A stretch of 64,000 nt of DNA from Phycomyces nitens (Eukaryota; Mucoromycota; Mucoromycetes; Mucorales; Phycomycetaceae), in the NCBI GenBank assembly GCA_022702545.1, contig JAHRBC010000003.1:2480001-2544000 (forward strand). Reading direction: 5' to 3'. Under the pieces are notes generated by a model. It was given only the letters and a program-made list of their open reading frames with translations, was not told where the DNA came from and ran no database searches. Of this stretch, positions 1 to 10,532 are shown one piece after another. Each line of letters starts with the position of its first letter. Positions within the stretch are counted from its first letter, which is position 1. Made by a program: the position numbers and the translations under genes.

Positions 1-2399
1 TTCATCGTTGGGTATATTTATGAAACTTGATTCGTTGTAGGTATGAGGATGAATGATGCTGGTATGGTTATGAAGATCGATGGCTGTATGGATATATCTG
101 TGGATCGCAAATCGTTCTACGAGTAAGCTGGCATTTCGCCCGCCTTTGGACTTTGACCTAATGAGCTTGGAATAGACGCCAATGACCCTCTCCATTGATC
201 TGGTAGAATAACTCCTTAGAGGGCCCTGGCGTCTTATGATATGGGGTATATGGATGAGATAATGCTGGACTGGTCGGAAGACACTACGAGATAGTGTCTT
301 TTGATGAACTTGGTATAATAGGAATGCATGCCAGTCTTTGAAATGCCTATTGAAAAAAGGTAATAATAAATGTTAAATAAAAGTAATGATTCACTTTTGT
401 TTGACATACCTTTCCATTTCGTCGATCAGGGTATATGTGAGTGACCACTGTAAGGCAAGTGCACACCCTTTTACCAAGGACAAGACGGCAATTTTTGCAG
501 CCCTGCTTGGTAAATAGGGGACGACAACTGTGGGTATTATGTAAAGGAGGAAATCGAGCCAATCTACTGCACGAGTGCCATCGATTTTCTGGAATATATT
601 GTCGAAGCTGCCTTGGAATGAAACGGGTATAAACTGCCTAGAGTTGGAAATGCAGTTGCCAATGGTCTCCAAGTCAGATCTGGGTATATAAAAAGGGTAA
701 TTGTCTGCTGACTGGGTATTGTCTTCTTGGGTATAGTAAAAAATTTTGTCTTTAGATTGAGCGACGGATATAAGTTCAAAGAGGTGTTTGCCGATTCCTC
801 TTGCAATTAAATGCAGTTCATCTAATGCAAAAAATGATGAACCTGAAAATGTTGCGAGCTCGGTAAAGAGACTTGGCTGGTATATATTTTTGATCTATTA
901 TAAATAATTATTTAGTATAAAAAGAATGATTAATTGAATATTCATATACTTACAGGGTTGCTGGTATAAAAATCTTCAACAGGTCTTAGAGGAGCAGAGC
1001 TGTCGTCAAAGTATACTCCATGCCTTCTGTTATCTGCTGGTTTTCCCTTGGTCTCGCAAATACGGCAACCAAACAGACTGCTATGTGACCCAAGATGGGC
1101 CATGTCTGCAACTGCAGGGATGTCTCCAGACGCGAGCAGCAAGTGAACTTTCGATCGGCATATTTCAGCCCCATTGTGCTTTACAATGAGGCCATGAACT
1201 TCGAGGTCCTTTAGCTCATTTATGATGGGTATTAAAAATGAATCCAAATTGGATGGTTTTTTAGGACCAGGCAAAATGGCGAGTTGTATGAGGTATGGGG
1301 TGGTATATCTAAGCTTTTAATTAGTATTTTGTTTGTTTAAAATATTAATTACCTTATGGATGGATCGATGTTGAAAATGATTAAATGAATGATGGTATAT
1401 GAGGCTTTGCCTTTTTTCTGGTTAACAAAACCATCGGTATATATGCCCAAGGCAATATCGTCGGGATTGGCGAACATGCCTTGTCTTACGAGCTCCTTAT
1501 AATTTTTGCCATCAAAAATATCATTGATTTCGCCGGCACGTGATTCTCTGTTGGCTCTGTATTGTAGGAGCTCTCGGGTATCTCGATCGGCCAACATCTT
1601 GGATATAATGTCCCCAATGGACAAAAGCTTCATTTGGGCAATTGGGACTTTAACAATACTGTTATTTGGCTTATACCGTTGTTCACCACAGGCTGCACAT
1701 TCAACTTGCTCATCGTCCAGGTTGTACAGCTTGCAACCCTTTGGGCACACATCATATTCATAGCCCTGCAGATCTGACTTCTTCTTGAGTAGAACATCTA
1801 CTCCTTCACCATGTCTAATCTTGGCTCCAGGCTCTAAAAAGAAAATGAATGATACAATTTATGTCAGTGATTGTTAAGTAAAATAACAGTAAGTAATATC
1901 ATTTACCCAGCATGATCTCATCGTGATCCCGAATGAGTGTGTTAGCAAACCTAACAATGTCTCTGTAGGCTGCCCTAGTTATTTTATGCTGGACCACCAA
2001 GTGAGAGAGATGGATACTCAATAGTTCAGCTTTTGTGAAGGTATTGAGCCCAATTTGCTCACTATTGTATATGTGCGCGCTACCCTCAGTGGTATCAAAA
2101 GTACAGCCACATTTGTATGAAAGGCTTTCATCGGCTTCTATGATATCTGTAGAAAAGGTAGGTATTATTTTGAATAAGTGTTTGTGAATCAGTGAATATG
2201 ATTATATTTTTGTATTATTACCTGAATCACTCATAGATTCATCATCATCCTGCATTTCAATATCTTCAGACAAACATTGGTGAAGTCTATTGTGGTTTTT
2301 TAGATGCTGGTAACTATTGAAAGTCAAGGCACACTGAGCACACTGGTATGTCAACATAGACATTTTGTCTCTCGATTGGTTGATATTGGATGAAGACAT
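1..2399 (-). CDS. Tnp2-family (CACTA) transposase, C-terminus cut by window edge
   Basis: Multi-exon gene read from 2399 leftwards. Exons I can phase: 2399-2222, 2146-1907, 1833-1353, 1308-954, 894-410 and 346 onward to the window edge; all junctions are GT-AG and keep one frame. Exon 1 encodes a classical C2H2 zinc finger (YQCAQC, then H-x3-H) followed by an acidic stretch. Exon 3 has a CPKGCKLY/CAACG cysteine cluster; exon 4 has LPGPKKPSNLDSF and a CRIC motif, typical of the Tnp2 DDE family that cuts CACTA ends. The last exon (YSKLIRSKSKGGRNASLL) matches the transposase tail left in the two deletion derivatives. No stop or frameshift is visible. Exon 4 needs the acceptor ending at 1309 to stay in frame. 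Start codon chosen because it directly precedes the zinc finger. Confidence 0.85.
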
Positions 2400-3085
2400 A
2401 TTAATAAAAAGTGTAACTGGCTGGGTTGGGTGAGGATGTGAAATATAGAGTTATAAAAATCTAATGTTGATAGCTTGGTAAAAAGAGTAGCTTTATATAT
2501 GGATTGATTTTACACTGAATGATTGCAGCAATTTTTCTATTTCTCATAGTGACGATTATGATGATGATGGCAGTATAAATTCTTCTCGGTTAATATATCT
2601 ATTAGACAAAACACCTCTTGATAATAATGTCAATGGTAGTTGAGATGTCTCTTGCTCAATGTTGGCGATAACTGTTAAATTACCTATCGGTCAATAATTT
2701 TGGTAATAGGTAAGACATGTCTTGGTTAATAATGGTGGTAATAGATAAAATACACGTCGGTCAATAATTACAATAAGTATGATATGACTAGGGTCATGTC
2801 ATTTACTTTAGATTATTAAGAGACTATAACCATTACATATATAGTGTCTCCATGGTACATTAGTTATAAGGCTCGTTTATATTTTGATTCTTAATTTACA
2901 CACCAATATATTCCTGATAACTGTAAATCATTTATTATATCCTAGCTTTGCCTTGCAAATGATTATATCAATATATCATACTTTTTAATAAACCAAGGTG
3001 ATAATATATTCAAAGTATATATATTCTTTAATTCAAAGTACAACCTTCATTATATTTTATATTATTAATAATTCACTTTATCAAC
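2400..3085. promoter_or_regulatory. Shared divergent promoter region with degenerate 35-bp repeats
   Basis: This 686-bp gap separates the minus-strand transposase and the plus-strand accessory gene of element C, so it must hold both promoters. Between about 2585 and 2780 there are about six degenerate direct repeats of roughly 35 bp built around TCGGTCAATAAT and GGTAATAG. They could be protein-binding sites for autoregulation. No coding potential is seen. Confidence 0.45.
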
Positions 3086-4110
3086 ATGTCTGACATAAAC
3101 ACTACCCTTATCAACTCTGTTAAGAAAGTTGAACGTGATGTTGCAGACATTAAACAAATGTTACACAGTCTTCAAGACCAGTTTAACAACCAATTTGGCT
3201 CAAAAATCAATGAAGAAGAAGTAAACGTAATACAGCAGGGTATCATGGAGCAAAGTGGTAAGATTGTTTCCTTATCTTATTTGCATTCAATCGTTTTATT
3301 AATACATATACATATATTTACTATTAGCTCTTGAGCGTGTGGCCGAGTCTGTGAAGAGGGCGCAATTAACTGAGTATCCTAATCGGCTTGGAAAACGATT
3401 GATTGATACAGATGGAGAATTCAAAGGAAAGCATGATAGCCAACGGTATAGCATACTGCTGCAAATGCTTCATCGTCAAGACTGGGAAGCAAAGTGCAAG
3501 GAGGTCCCAGAAGGACAATCTTTGTGTCAGTTGGTCCTTCTGACAGAGCACGAATTGACTATGAAGCGTCTTTTGCTCAAAACCTTGGCCCGAGCAACCA
3601 AGCGCGACTTGATTGACAAGGACTATCCGGCAATTAAGAAAGAATGGAGAGGTATTCCAGAGCATCAAAGGGAATATTATATGATGCATCTGGAAAAACT
3701 TGCCAAGGACAGTGGCCTTGACATCTTTAAGTGCAAAAGAATGTGGTGTGCGAAGAATCTTCTTCGTGACACCTTCAAAAGCGACAGCCAAACTCACAAG
3801 AGAAGAATGGTAGACAACAGCCAGGCAAGTTTATTAATTAACAACCGTTTGAATAATTTATAATTAACACGATATTTTTATTATGCTATAACAGGACGGA
3901 GCAAGCACTTCTTCTATATCAGATGAGGCAGGTCAGACTGACGATGGCGCTGAATCACCGATCATGGCAGATGTGCTGTAAGTTGTTTTTGTTGTTGCTC
4001 ATCTGTTGCTAATCCAATGCTAACATAATATTTCTACTGTTTGATATAGCTCTACACCACCAAGGCCAAGTGTTGAGCCAGTACGAAAGAGAAAGAGAAC
4101 AAGGGTTTAA
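3086..4110 (+). CDS. Element C accessory protein (coiled coil, basic C-terminus)
   Basis: Four exons: 3086-3257, 3328-3824, 3895-3977, 4050-4110, giving 270 residues with all phases matching. The N-terminus (VKKVERDVADIKQMLHSL) looks like a coiled coil. The middle carries charged and aromatic segments (HQREYYMMHLEKL, CKRMWCAKNLL) that could bind DNA. An acidic serine-rich exon follows, and the protein ends in a nuclear-localisation-like tail (RKRKRTRV). Intron 2 uses a GC-AG pair (CAG|GCAAGT), and the same GC donor is kept in both deletion derivatives. By position it corresponds to the second protein of plant CACTA elements (TnpA), which binds subterminal repeats; that role is inference. It shows no clear sequence match to gene A of elements A, B, D and E. 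Confidence 0.8.
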
Positions 4111-5084
4111 GATTTTTTGTTTAGCCGACTCTTATTGGCCCCGTTGCATTTTTTAGCATATGCTTAGTGTGCTTTTTTTTTCTTTTTTTTTTTGCTTCTC
4201 TTGTCTTGTCTTTGTATTGACTCTTTGAAATAAAACCAAATGAGCCTCCTTCATGTAAGATCGGCACGGTTATAAACACCTGATTGACATCCCGATTGAA
4301 CCATCTTTAGCTCGATTACCTTTGATTTAGGAATGAAATGCAGCTCGCTCTTTTTTCCCCCAGAAACAAAAGAGCGAAAACTTTTTACGGCTATATTACA
4401 ATACGGTTTGTCCTTTTTACACTTGGCAATCTCTGTAAGATATACACTTTTCTTTTCTAATGAGCTGATTACTCTGTTTGCTACAATGAGATTCGAATCA
4501 GTCTTGAATCATATGATTTGAATATGCCAAAGTTGATTTTCTATGGTAAGACGATTGTCTAATAATTATATTCTTCTTCAACTAATTTTACCGCGCATAT
4601 CCTATTCACCTCCTATTACATATGGTGTTTATATCTGGAGATCCCTTTCAGTATAATCATTCAATACAAGAGGCATGGTATAGTAATTGACAAGTATAAT
4701 ATATACTTGTAAGCAGTACAAAATAATGTACTAGGTTTATATAATTGTTTATTTTTCTGACCACAATGAATTTTTAGCAATTAATGAATGTTAAGGATCA
4801 TCTAATGTATATCAACGTAGTATTATCATGCGTGTATAGCTTATAACAAAGGTTTGTACTATATATGTTTTATAATATTAAATAGCATTAGTTTTAAGTA
4901 TTTTTCTATAATAATTGTGCGCAAAATACGGTATGAATTAAATCAAGACATTCTATAATAAAGAATAAACCATTCTTTCAAAAGAATGGTCGTAAAAGAA
5001 TAGCAGAACCCATTATCAAATAGAGTACTATAAAAGAGAGGTTATAGTGTATAACGGAAGCATTTTTGGTTGGATAAAAAACGG
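4111..5084. other. Gene-free 3' and subterminal DNA of element C
   Basis: AT-rich DNA after the accessory gene. Part of it (about 4220-4560) matches the corresponding region of the two deletion derivatives, where it is partly duplicated. I see no open frame, RNA gene or further motif apart from the first ACGGTAG copies at its right edge. Confidence 0.5.
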
Positions 5085-5599
5085 TAGTTATGTTACCAAA
5101 ACGGTAGTTATCTGCCGTTTTTATTAGCAAAAAACGGTAGCTACTACCAAACTCGCCTTACACAGGGTCATATCCACCGTTTTGCCCCACCAAACAAACG
5201 GTAGCAATGTTACCAAAACGGCAGATATCTACCGTATTTTTAGTGAAGAAAAACAGTAGTTATGTTACCAAAACGGTAGTTATCTGCCGATTTTTTATTA
5301 GCAAAAAACGGTAGCTACTACCAAACTCGCCTTACACAGGGTCATATCCACCGTTTTGCCCCACCAAACAAACGGTAGCAATGTTACCAAAACGGCAGAT
5401 AACTACCGTTTTTTTAGTGAAGAAAAACGGTAGTTATGTGACCAAAACGGTAGTTATCTGCCGATTTTCGCCACTATAAAAACGGTAGCTACTACCAAAT
5501 TCGCCTTACACAGGGTCATATCCACCGTTTTGCCCCACCAAAAAAACGGTAGTTATGTGACCAAAACGGTAGATAACTGCCGATTTCTTAGCCGTAGTG
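5085..5599. repeat. Subterminal tandem repeats of element C (174-bp period, ACGGTAG motif)
   Basis: About three copies of a 174-bp module; the landmark CGCCTTACACAGGG starts at 5154, 5328 and 5502. Each module holds several copies of AAAACGGTAG or its complement in both orientations. Dense short subterminal repeats in both directions are the hallmark of CACTA elements, where an element-encoded protein binds them. The same motif, without the 174-bp amplification, fills the ends of the deletion derivatives. Confidence 0.85.
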
Positions 5600-6340
5600 A
5601 AGGGTGTAAAGAGATTCGTTGTGTGCCAGGATTGCCACACGGTTTATGAGGAAGCTGGGTCTGCTCCCCTTCAGTGCAGTTCCGCCAAGCTCGGTTCCGT
5701 TTCTCCATGTGGTTGCCAATTGATGAAGCAATCATCATCTGGTGCTTTAGTCCCAAAACGTCAATACAACTACCAGTCCGTCAAGCAGGCGTTGAGAGTC
5801 CTTTTCCTCCGCCCGGATTTCGAAAGCAAGATCAGACAATGGAACCAGGAGTTGAAGATCGTTGATACAATGTGCGACGTTTATGATGGTGCGATGTGGA
5901 AGGGGTTGAAGGACAAGAACGGCGTTCCCTTTGTTGAAGACTCGCGCTCACTCATGTTGACTCTCAACATTGATTGGTTTCAGCCATTCGATGGTATCAG
6001 CCATTCCTCTGGAGCAATTTACCTCGCAATCAACAATTTGCCTCGAGAGGATAGGTTCAAGGCAGAGAACGTGATTCTTGTTGGTCTGATGCCTGGGCCA
6101 AAAGAACCAAGATCAGAGGAGATTAACAACTACCTCAAGCCCTTGGTCGACGAGTTGGAGCAGCTGTATGTTGGAATGGCCATTCCAAGTTATGAAAACC
6201 CAAGTGGAGTAACTGTCCGTGCTGCACTCTTCATGGTTGCATGTGATATCCCTGCCGCCAGGAAAACCAGTGGATTCACGTCTCATAACAGTACCCATGC
6301 ATGCTACAAATGCAGTCGTACACTGCAAAAACTGTGGGGT

Positions 6341-6894
6341 AAAACCATGTATATAACCAGAAATAAATAGGGGAAAAGTTTAGGTTTTCAGGGGAGAACA
6401 GAATACTACGAGTATGGGAGTAAGCAAGGTTTCTCCTGGGCTCAAAGTCGAATCTCATACAGGTGCAAAGTTGAAAACTTTTGGGAGAGTAGGGTTCGTT
6501 AGCTTTTTCTGCATATAGATTTTTGGTGTTTACCAGATTTTTGTGCTTAAAACTATGTTTTTAGTGTAATAGATTATGTGTTTATAAATTGAAAAGACGA
6601 TTACACACAGCAAATAAAGTTGGGGAGAAGCTGGCTTTCTCCATGGTATCAAGGATATCCTCAAGCAATTAACCAATCATCGAATACTATTACTGTGCAA
6701 TCAAGCATAGAATGATCCCCCCATTGTTTTATACCCCGTACTTATTAGGTTTATGGTTTATATTTGTGTTTATTGGAAAGAATAGAATGGTTCTGTACAC
6801 AAGCTCTAATACTATTACTGTTTATCCTTGCCGCTTCTACCGGCCTACTTGATACTACTTGGATCGGGTGCTTCACTACTGAACAATACCTGAA
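6341..6894. other. Left subterminal DNA of element B, gene-free
   Basis: AT-rich DNA between the left inverted repeat and the exon array. I see no open frame worth reporting and no strong repeat. Confidence 0.5.
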
Positions 6895-8930
6895 AATAGG
6901 GACCGACGGCGATTTGGGTGGTTGCGGCAGTATTCTAATACAATAAAAGTTATATTAGTGACATATATTCAAGAGTGCGGGTGTTGTTCAAGATGCGAGG
7001 TATTTTATACTTACATTGTAAGGGATGGATAAGAACGGACAAAGTGGGGCTGAGTTGTGCGGCATGGCATGGCATCTTGTATGATTAGATTGACTAGAGA
7101 TGGGGTAAAGTAAATTAGTATGGGTGAATTGGGTAATAGAATAATCGATTTACATACCAGAAACAGAGTTGACAATTAAGTAGAGGGATGTTACGTGATG
7201 ACCAACAATAGATTCTTATTAAGAGTATAGAACAATATTAGTAAATAGCCAGAATAATATTATGGAAAGAGATAAAGACCAAGAAAAGGCATTACCATTA
7301 TGATAACCAGTCGTAGATGATGAAGGGGCCAGATGGGGTGGACAGTGATGGCGGCGGTCTATAGTAGAATAAGAAACATTAAAGGAGAAAATAGTTTGAC
7401 ACGAAGAGTTTTTACCAAGCCACCAATGACGATACCATATAATAGACCGTTTGAGTAGAGGAGGTCTATAAGATAAAAAGAGAGAATCAGAATAGTGTTA
7501 TGGAAAGTATAAAGACTAAGAGACAGCATTACCATTATGATAACAGTTGAGGATGATGGGGAAGCCAGATGGGGTGATTGATGGCGGCGGTCTATAGTAG
7601 AATAAGAAACGTTAGAGGATAAAATAGTTTGACACGAAAATATTTTTTACCAAGCCACCAATGACGATACCATATAATAGACCGTTTGAGTAGAGGAGGT
7701 CTATAAGATAAAAAGAGAGAATCAGAATAGTGTTATGGAAAGTATAAAGACTAAGAGACAGCATTACCATTATGATAACAGTTGAGGATGATGGGGAAGC
7801 CAGATGGGGTGATTGATGGCGGCGGTCTATAGTAGAATAAGAAACGTTAGAGGATAAAATAGTTTGACACGAAAATATTTTTTACCAAGCCACCAATGAC
7901 GATACCATATAATAGACCGTTTGAGTAGAGGAGGTCTATAAGATAAAAAGAGAGAATCAGAATAGTGTTATGGAAAGTATAAAGACTAAGAGACAGCATT
8001 ACCATTATGATAACAGTTGAGGATGATGGGGAAGCCAGATGGGGTGATTGATGGCGGCGGTCTACAGTAGAATAAGAAACGTTAAAGGGGAAAATTATTT
8101 GACACGATTTTTTACCATGCCACTGATGACCATACCATATAATAGGCGTGTGAACGAAATATGTCTATAAAATAAAAAGAGAGAATAACAATAATATTAT
8201 AGAAAAGTATAGACCAAGAAATGGCATTACCATTATGATAACAAGTTGTAGATGATGGAAGAGATGGACAGGGTGTGATGGGGGTGACCCAAGTAGAATA
8301 AACAACGTTGGACAAAAAAAGTTTGACACCAAAAGGTTCTTTTTACCATGACACTGATGACGATACCAATATAATAGACTGTGTGAGTGGCGGAAGGCTA
8401 TAAGATAAAAAGAGAGGATCAGAATAATATTATAAAAAATATAAAGACCAAAAAGATATTACCATTATGATTACAATCGTACATGAAGGAAGAGGTAGAT
8501 GGGGTGATTGGTGGTGTGGTCTACAATAAAATAAGCAACGTTAGAATAGAAAATCGTTTGACACAAAAAGATTTCTTTAGCCCAATATTGATGATTGAAC
8601 CATATAATAAAGCTGTGTGAGTTGAGGAGGTCTATAAAATAAAAAAAAGAGAGTCAGGATAATTTGCGAGATGCTAAAGGCACATTCAACTGACCACAGA
8701 TTGTTTGGATGAGCAATGCAGGCAGGATGTATTGGAATGAGCGCATGTTTATAAAGAAGCCGCCGATTTTTAGTGTAAAGAGGTGTAAAAAAGAAAGAAA
8801 AAATGGGCCCGGATATAGGAAACGAGGGAAAGGAAAAAAGAGCAAAAAAGAAAAGAATACAAGGATATATAATTTGAAACAGAGACAGAATAGGTGTAAT
8901 GGATAGAATCTAAAAACAAATGGAGCCATT
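6895..8930 (-). ncRNA. Subterminal spliced transcript of element B (predicted exon/intron array, no long ORF)
   Basis: Read on the minus strand, away from gene A. After a pyrimidine-rich leader (about 8900-8780) comes a chain of short segments bounded by good splice signals. In a typical unit the exons are 7886 onward, then 7826-7768 (59 nt) and 7700-7651 (50 nt), separated by introns 7767-7701 (67 nt) and 7885-7827 (59 nt), each beginning GTAA and ending TATAG. The exon pair totals 109 nt, so the frame changes at every repeat and one frame meets a stop in each 59-nt exon. A short first reading frame (MRSFQYILPALLIQTICG) is signal-peptide-like but could be chance. Further candidate exons lie near 7060-7014 and 6942-6898. 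Whether it is RNA-only or encodes a small protein is unknown. Confidence 0.5.
7250..8660. repeat. Tandem array of 230-235 bp units in element B
   Basis: Unit starts (plus-strand ACCAAGCCACC or its variants) fall at 7414, 7649, 7884, 8114, 8345 and about 8577. The units at 7414 and 7649 are almost identical; the outer units are diverged. A partial unit precedes 7414. Each unit is exactly two exons plus two introns of the minus-strand spliced array, so amplification followed splice units. Confidence 0.9.
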
Positions 8931-9163
8931 CATTAGTGTGTACAAGAAGTGTTTGGATCCGCTCATCAAACTCCTTTTTTATAAATACTCTGTATTTTAT
9001 ATTCTCAAAGGCCTGTTCACACACAACACACCCTTCTGCTTCCCAAAACCTTTCAATAAAACAAATATCAATTGTATGTATAAGACATTACATATTTTAT
9101 ATGAGATCCCATGAAATAAAGACAATTAACAATTGAAAATTATTATTTGATATTTTGTAGATT

Positions 9164-10389
9164 ATGGCAAACAGACGTGCAATTGCTCCTCGAACAACCG
9201 ACGAGTTCAGGGAATTAATGGACAGATTGACCAGTGTGGAGGCTGGTTTGTCCAATGTGACTGGAGAGGTGCGTTCTGTTGGCACCAGGCTAGCCACTAT
9301 GGACACCAGGCTTGGTGTTATCATCCAAGATAGTGCCAGTACCATTGCCATCTTGGATGGTTTTGGAAATGTCCCTGGGGCAACTTCTTCTGCCCCCGTT
9401 GCTGCTGCCCCCGTTGCTGCTGCTTCCGTTGCTGCTGCCCCCATTGTTGCTGCCCTCATTGTTGCTGCTCCCGTTGCTGCTGCTCCTCTCTCCCCCACTG
9501 TGGTTGCACTTGCTGCGTTTGAAGCTCCTCAAATGCAGGAAACCAACCGCGCGTATGTGAGTATATACTATTGAAATATATTGCTAGTCTAATACCTTCT
9601 AAAAATATATTAGGGCTTCATCAGACGCTACCTGAAGACCCAAAACTTCAGGTCCAACAACCCAGACTTGGTTGAGGCTAACAACCGAAAGCCTAGCTGG
9701 AGAACGGACGTGGCCTTTAACGAGAGTCCCAACAAAGAGTTGGTACTCGAGATAATGGCCTATCTCCAGCCAAGGTTTCTCGAGTCTGGGTTGAGGTACC
9801 CTGACCTCCGCCGGTATATATACACCAACTTCAATGGAAGGCGGACTCAGGAGAAGAAGTCTTTTGAGAAGCGAGCAGAAGCGAATGCTCGCTCAAGAAG
9901 AAATGGCCGTCAGGCGGACGTGAGTTATTATTTTTATTATGAAAAGGATTCCTATTAACTCAATTGACAATCATATATTTCATCAGCATCTCACTCGCCG
10001 CCGGGAGGCATACTCCAATAACAAGGCGGCGATTGACCAAGAAATGGACCGGGACTGCAGCAATCTCATCCAAAAGGCAGCAATGTCTGAGGGTGAGTCT
10101 GACGATGAGGGGAGCGATGCTTCGTTCGGGCGTCGCATCCTCACTGCGCGCCCAAGCTGGCGAAGCGACGAGGTAAATCAATTCGCAAAGAATATTGTTT
10201 ATTATTTTTATAGAATACTAATGAATATTTTAGTTCAATCATTTCCTTGAACTCGTCGATGACTACGTGCTTGCCGGCTTGGGAACAAGACATCGTCAGA
10301 TGCTTCGTCGAAAGTTTGGCCGCGTCGACGAAGTAGCAGTCCCGGAGGGAATGGTCCCTCCCCCACCTGAATGGGCCGTTAGAAATTAA
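9164..10389 (+). CDS. Gene A accessory protein of element B (coiled coil plus conserved RPSWRSD region)
   Basis: Four exons: 9164-9556, 9614-9919, 9987-10172, 10234-10389; 346 residues, every intron in phase 0. The N-terminal 70 residues form a coiled-coil-like segment (ELMDRLTSVEAGL), followed by an Ala/Pro/Val linker of imperfect PVAAA repeats. Exon 2 (306 nt, 102 residues) carries a basic, possibly DNA-binding region with NNRKPSWRTDV and ARSRRNGRQ. Exon 3 has the acidic MSEGESDDEGSD and ends in RPSWRSDE. The last exon ends PPPPEWAVRN. The same plan is found in elements A, D and E. No known domain name fits with certainty. It converges with the transposase gene, with 143 bp between stop codons. 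A TnpA-like end-binding role is inference. Confidence 0.85.
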
Positions 10390-10532
10390 AAAAATTAAAA
10401 AAAATAAAAAAACCTCATCTTTGCTCCTCTCATGCACTCAATCCTAAAGACTCATTCAAATCCTATACTTGTTTATTTTATTCTGGTATGCAATCTTGTT
10501 TAAAAATGAGTAAAGACATATTTTATTAAAAC

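Larger units (their letters stand above)
1..5599. mobile_element. CACTA-superfamily element C, right-hand part (left end outside window)
   Basis: The right end at 5580-5599 reads, on the minus strand, CACTACGGCTAAGAAATCGG, the CACTA signature. It lies directly against a broken Tnp2 coding sequence of another element, so it is an insertion; the next three bases (AAG, 5600-5602) are the expected duplication, but the left copy is outside the window. The element holds a Tnp2 gene (minus) and a divergent accessory gene (plus), then about 900 bp of AT-rich DNA and a 500-bp block of subterminal repeats. Both visible genes have open, correctly phased exons, so this looks like the autonomous parent of the two deletion derivatives at 33755-37371 and 46832-50007. 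Confidence 0.85.

Noticed and set aside
5085..5599. Regular repeats that might suggest a CRISPR array
   Set aside because: The 174-bp period, internal inverted motifs and position at a CACTA end show subterminal transposon repeats; the DNA is eukaryotic.
6764..6946. 60-codon frame in the left subterminal DNA of B
   Set aside because: Short, no relative, and overlaps predicted minus-strand exons.
8654..8929. A 91-codon hydrophobic frame that looks like a membrane protein
   Set aside because: It runs through the pyrimidine-rich leader of the exon array, where T-rich DNA gives Phe/Leu codons in any frame, and no relative keeps it.
9097..9560. Overlapping frames rich in Ala, Gly/Ser or Leu over gene A of B
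   Set aside because: They are other frames of the same GCTGCTGCC repeat; gene A has the splice signals and relatives.
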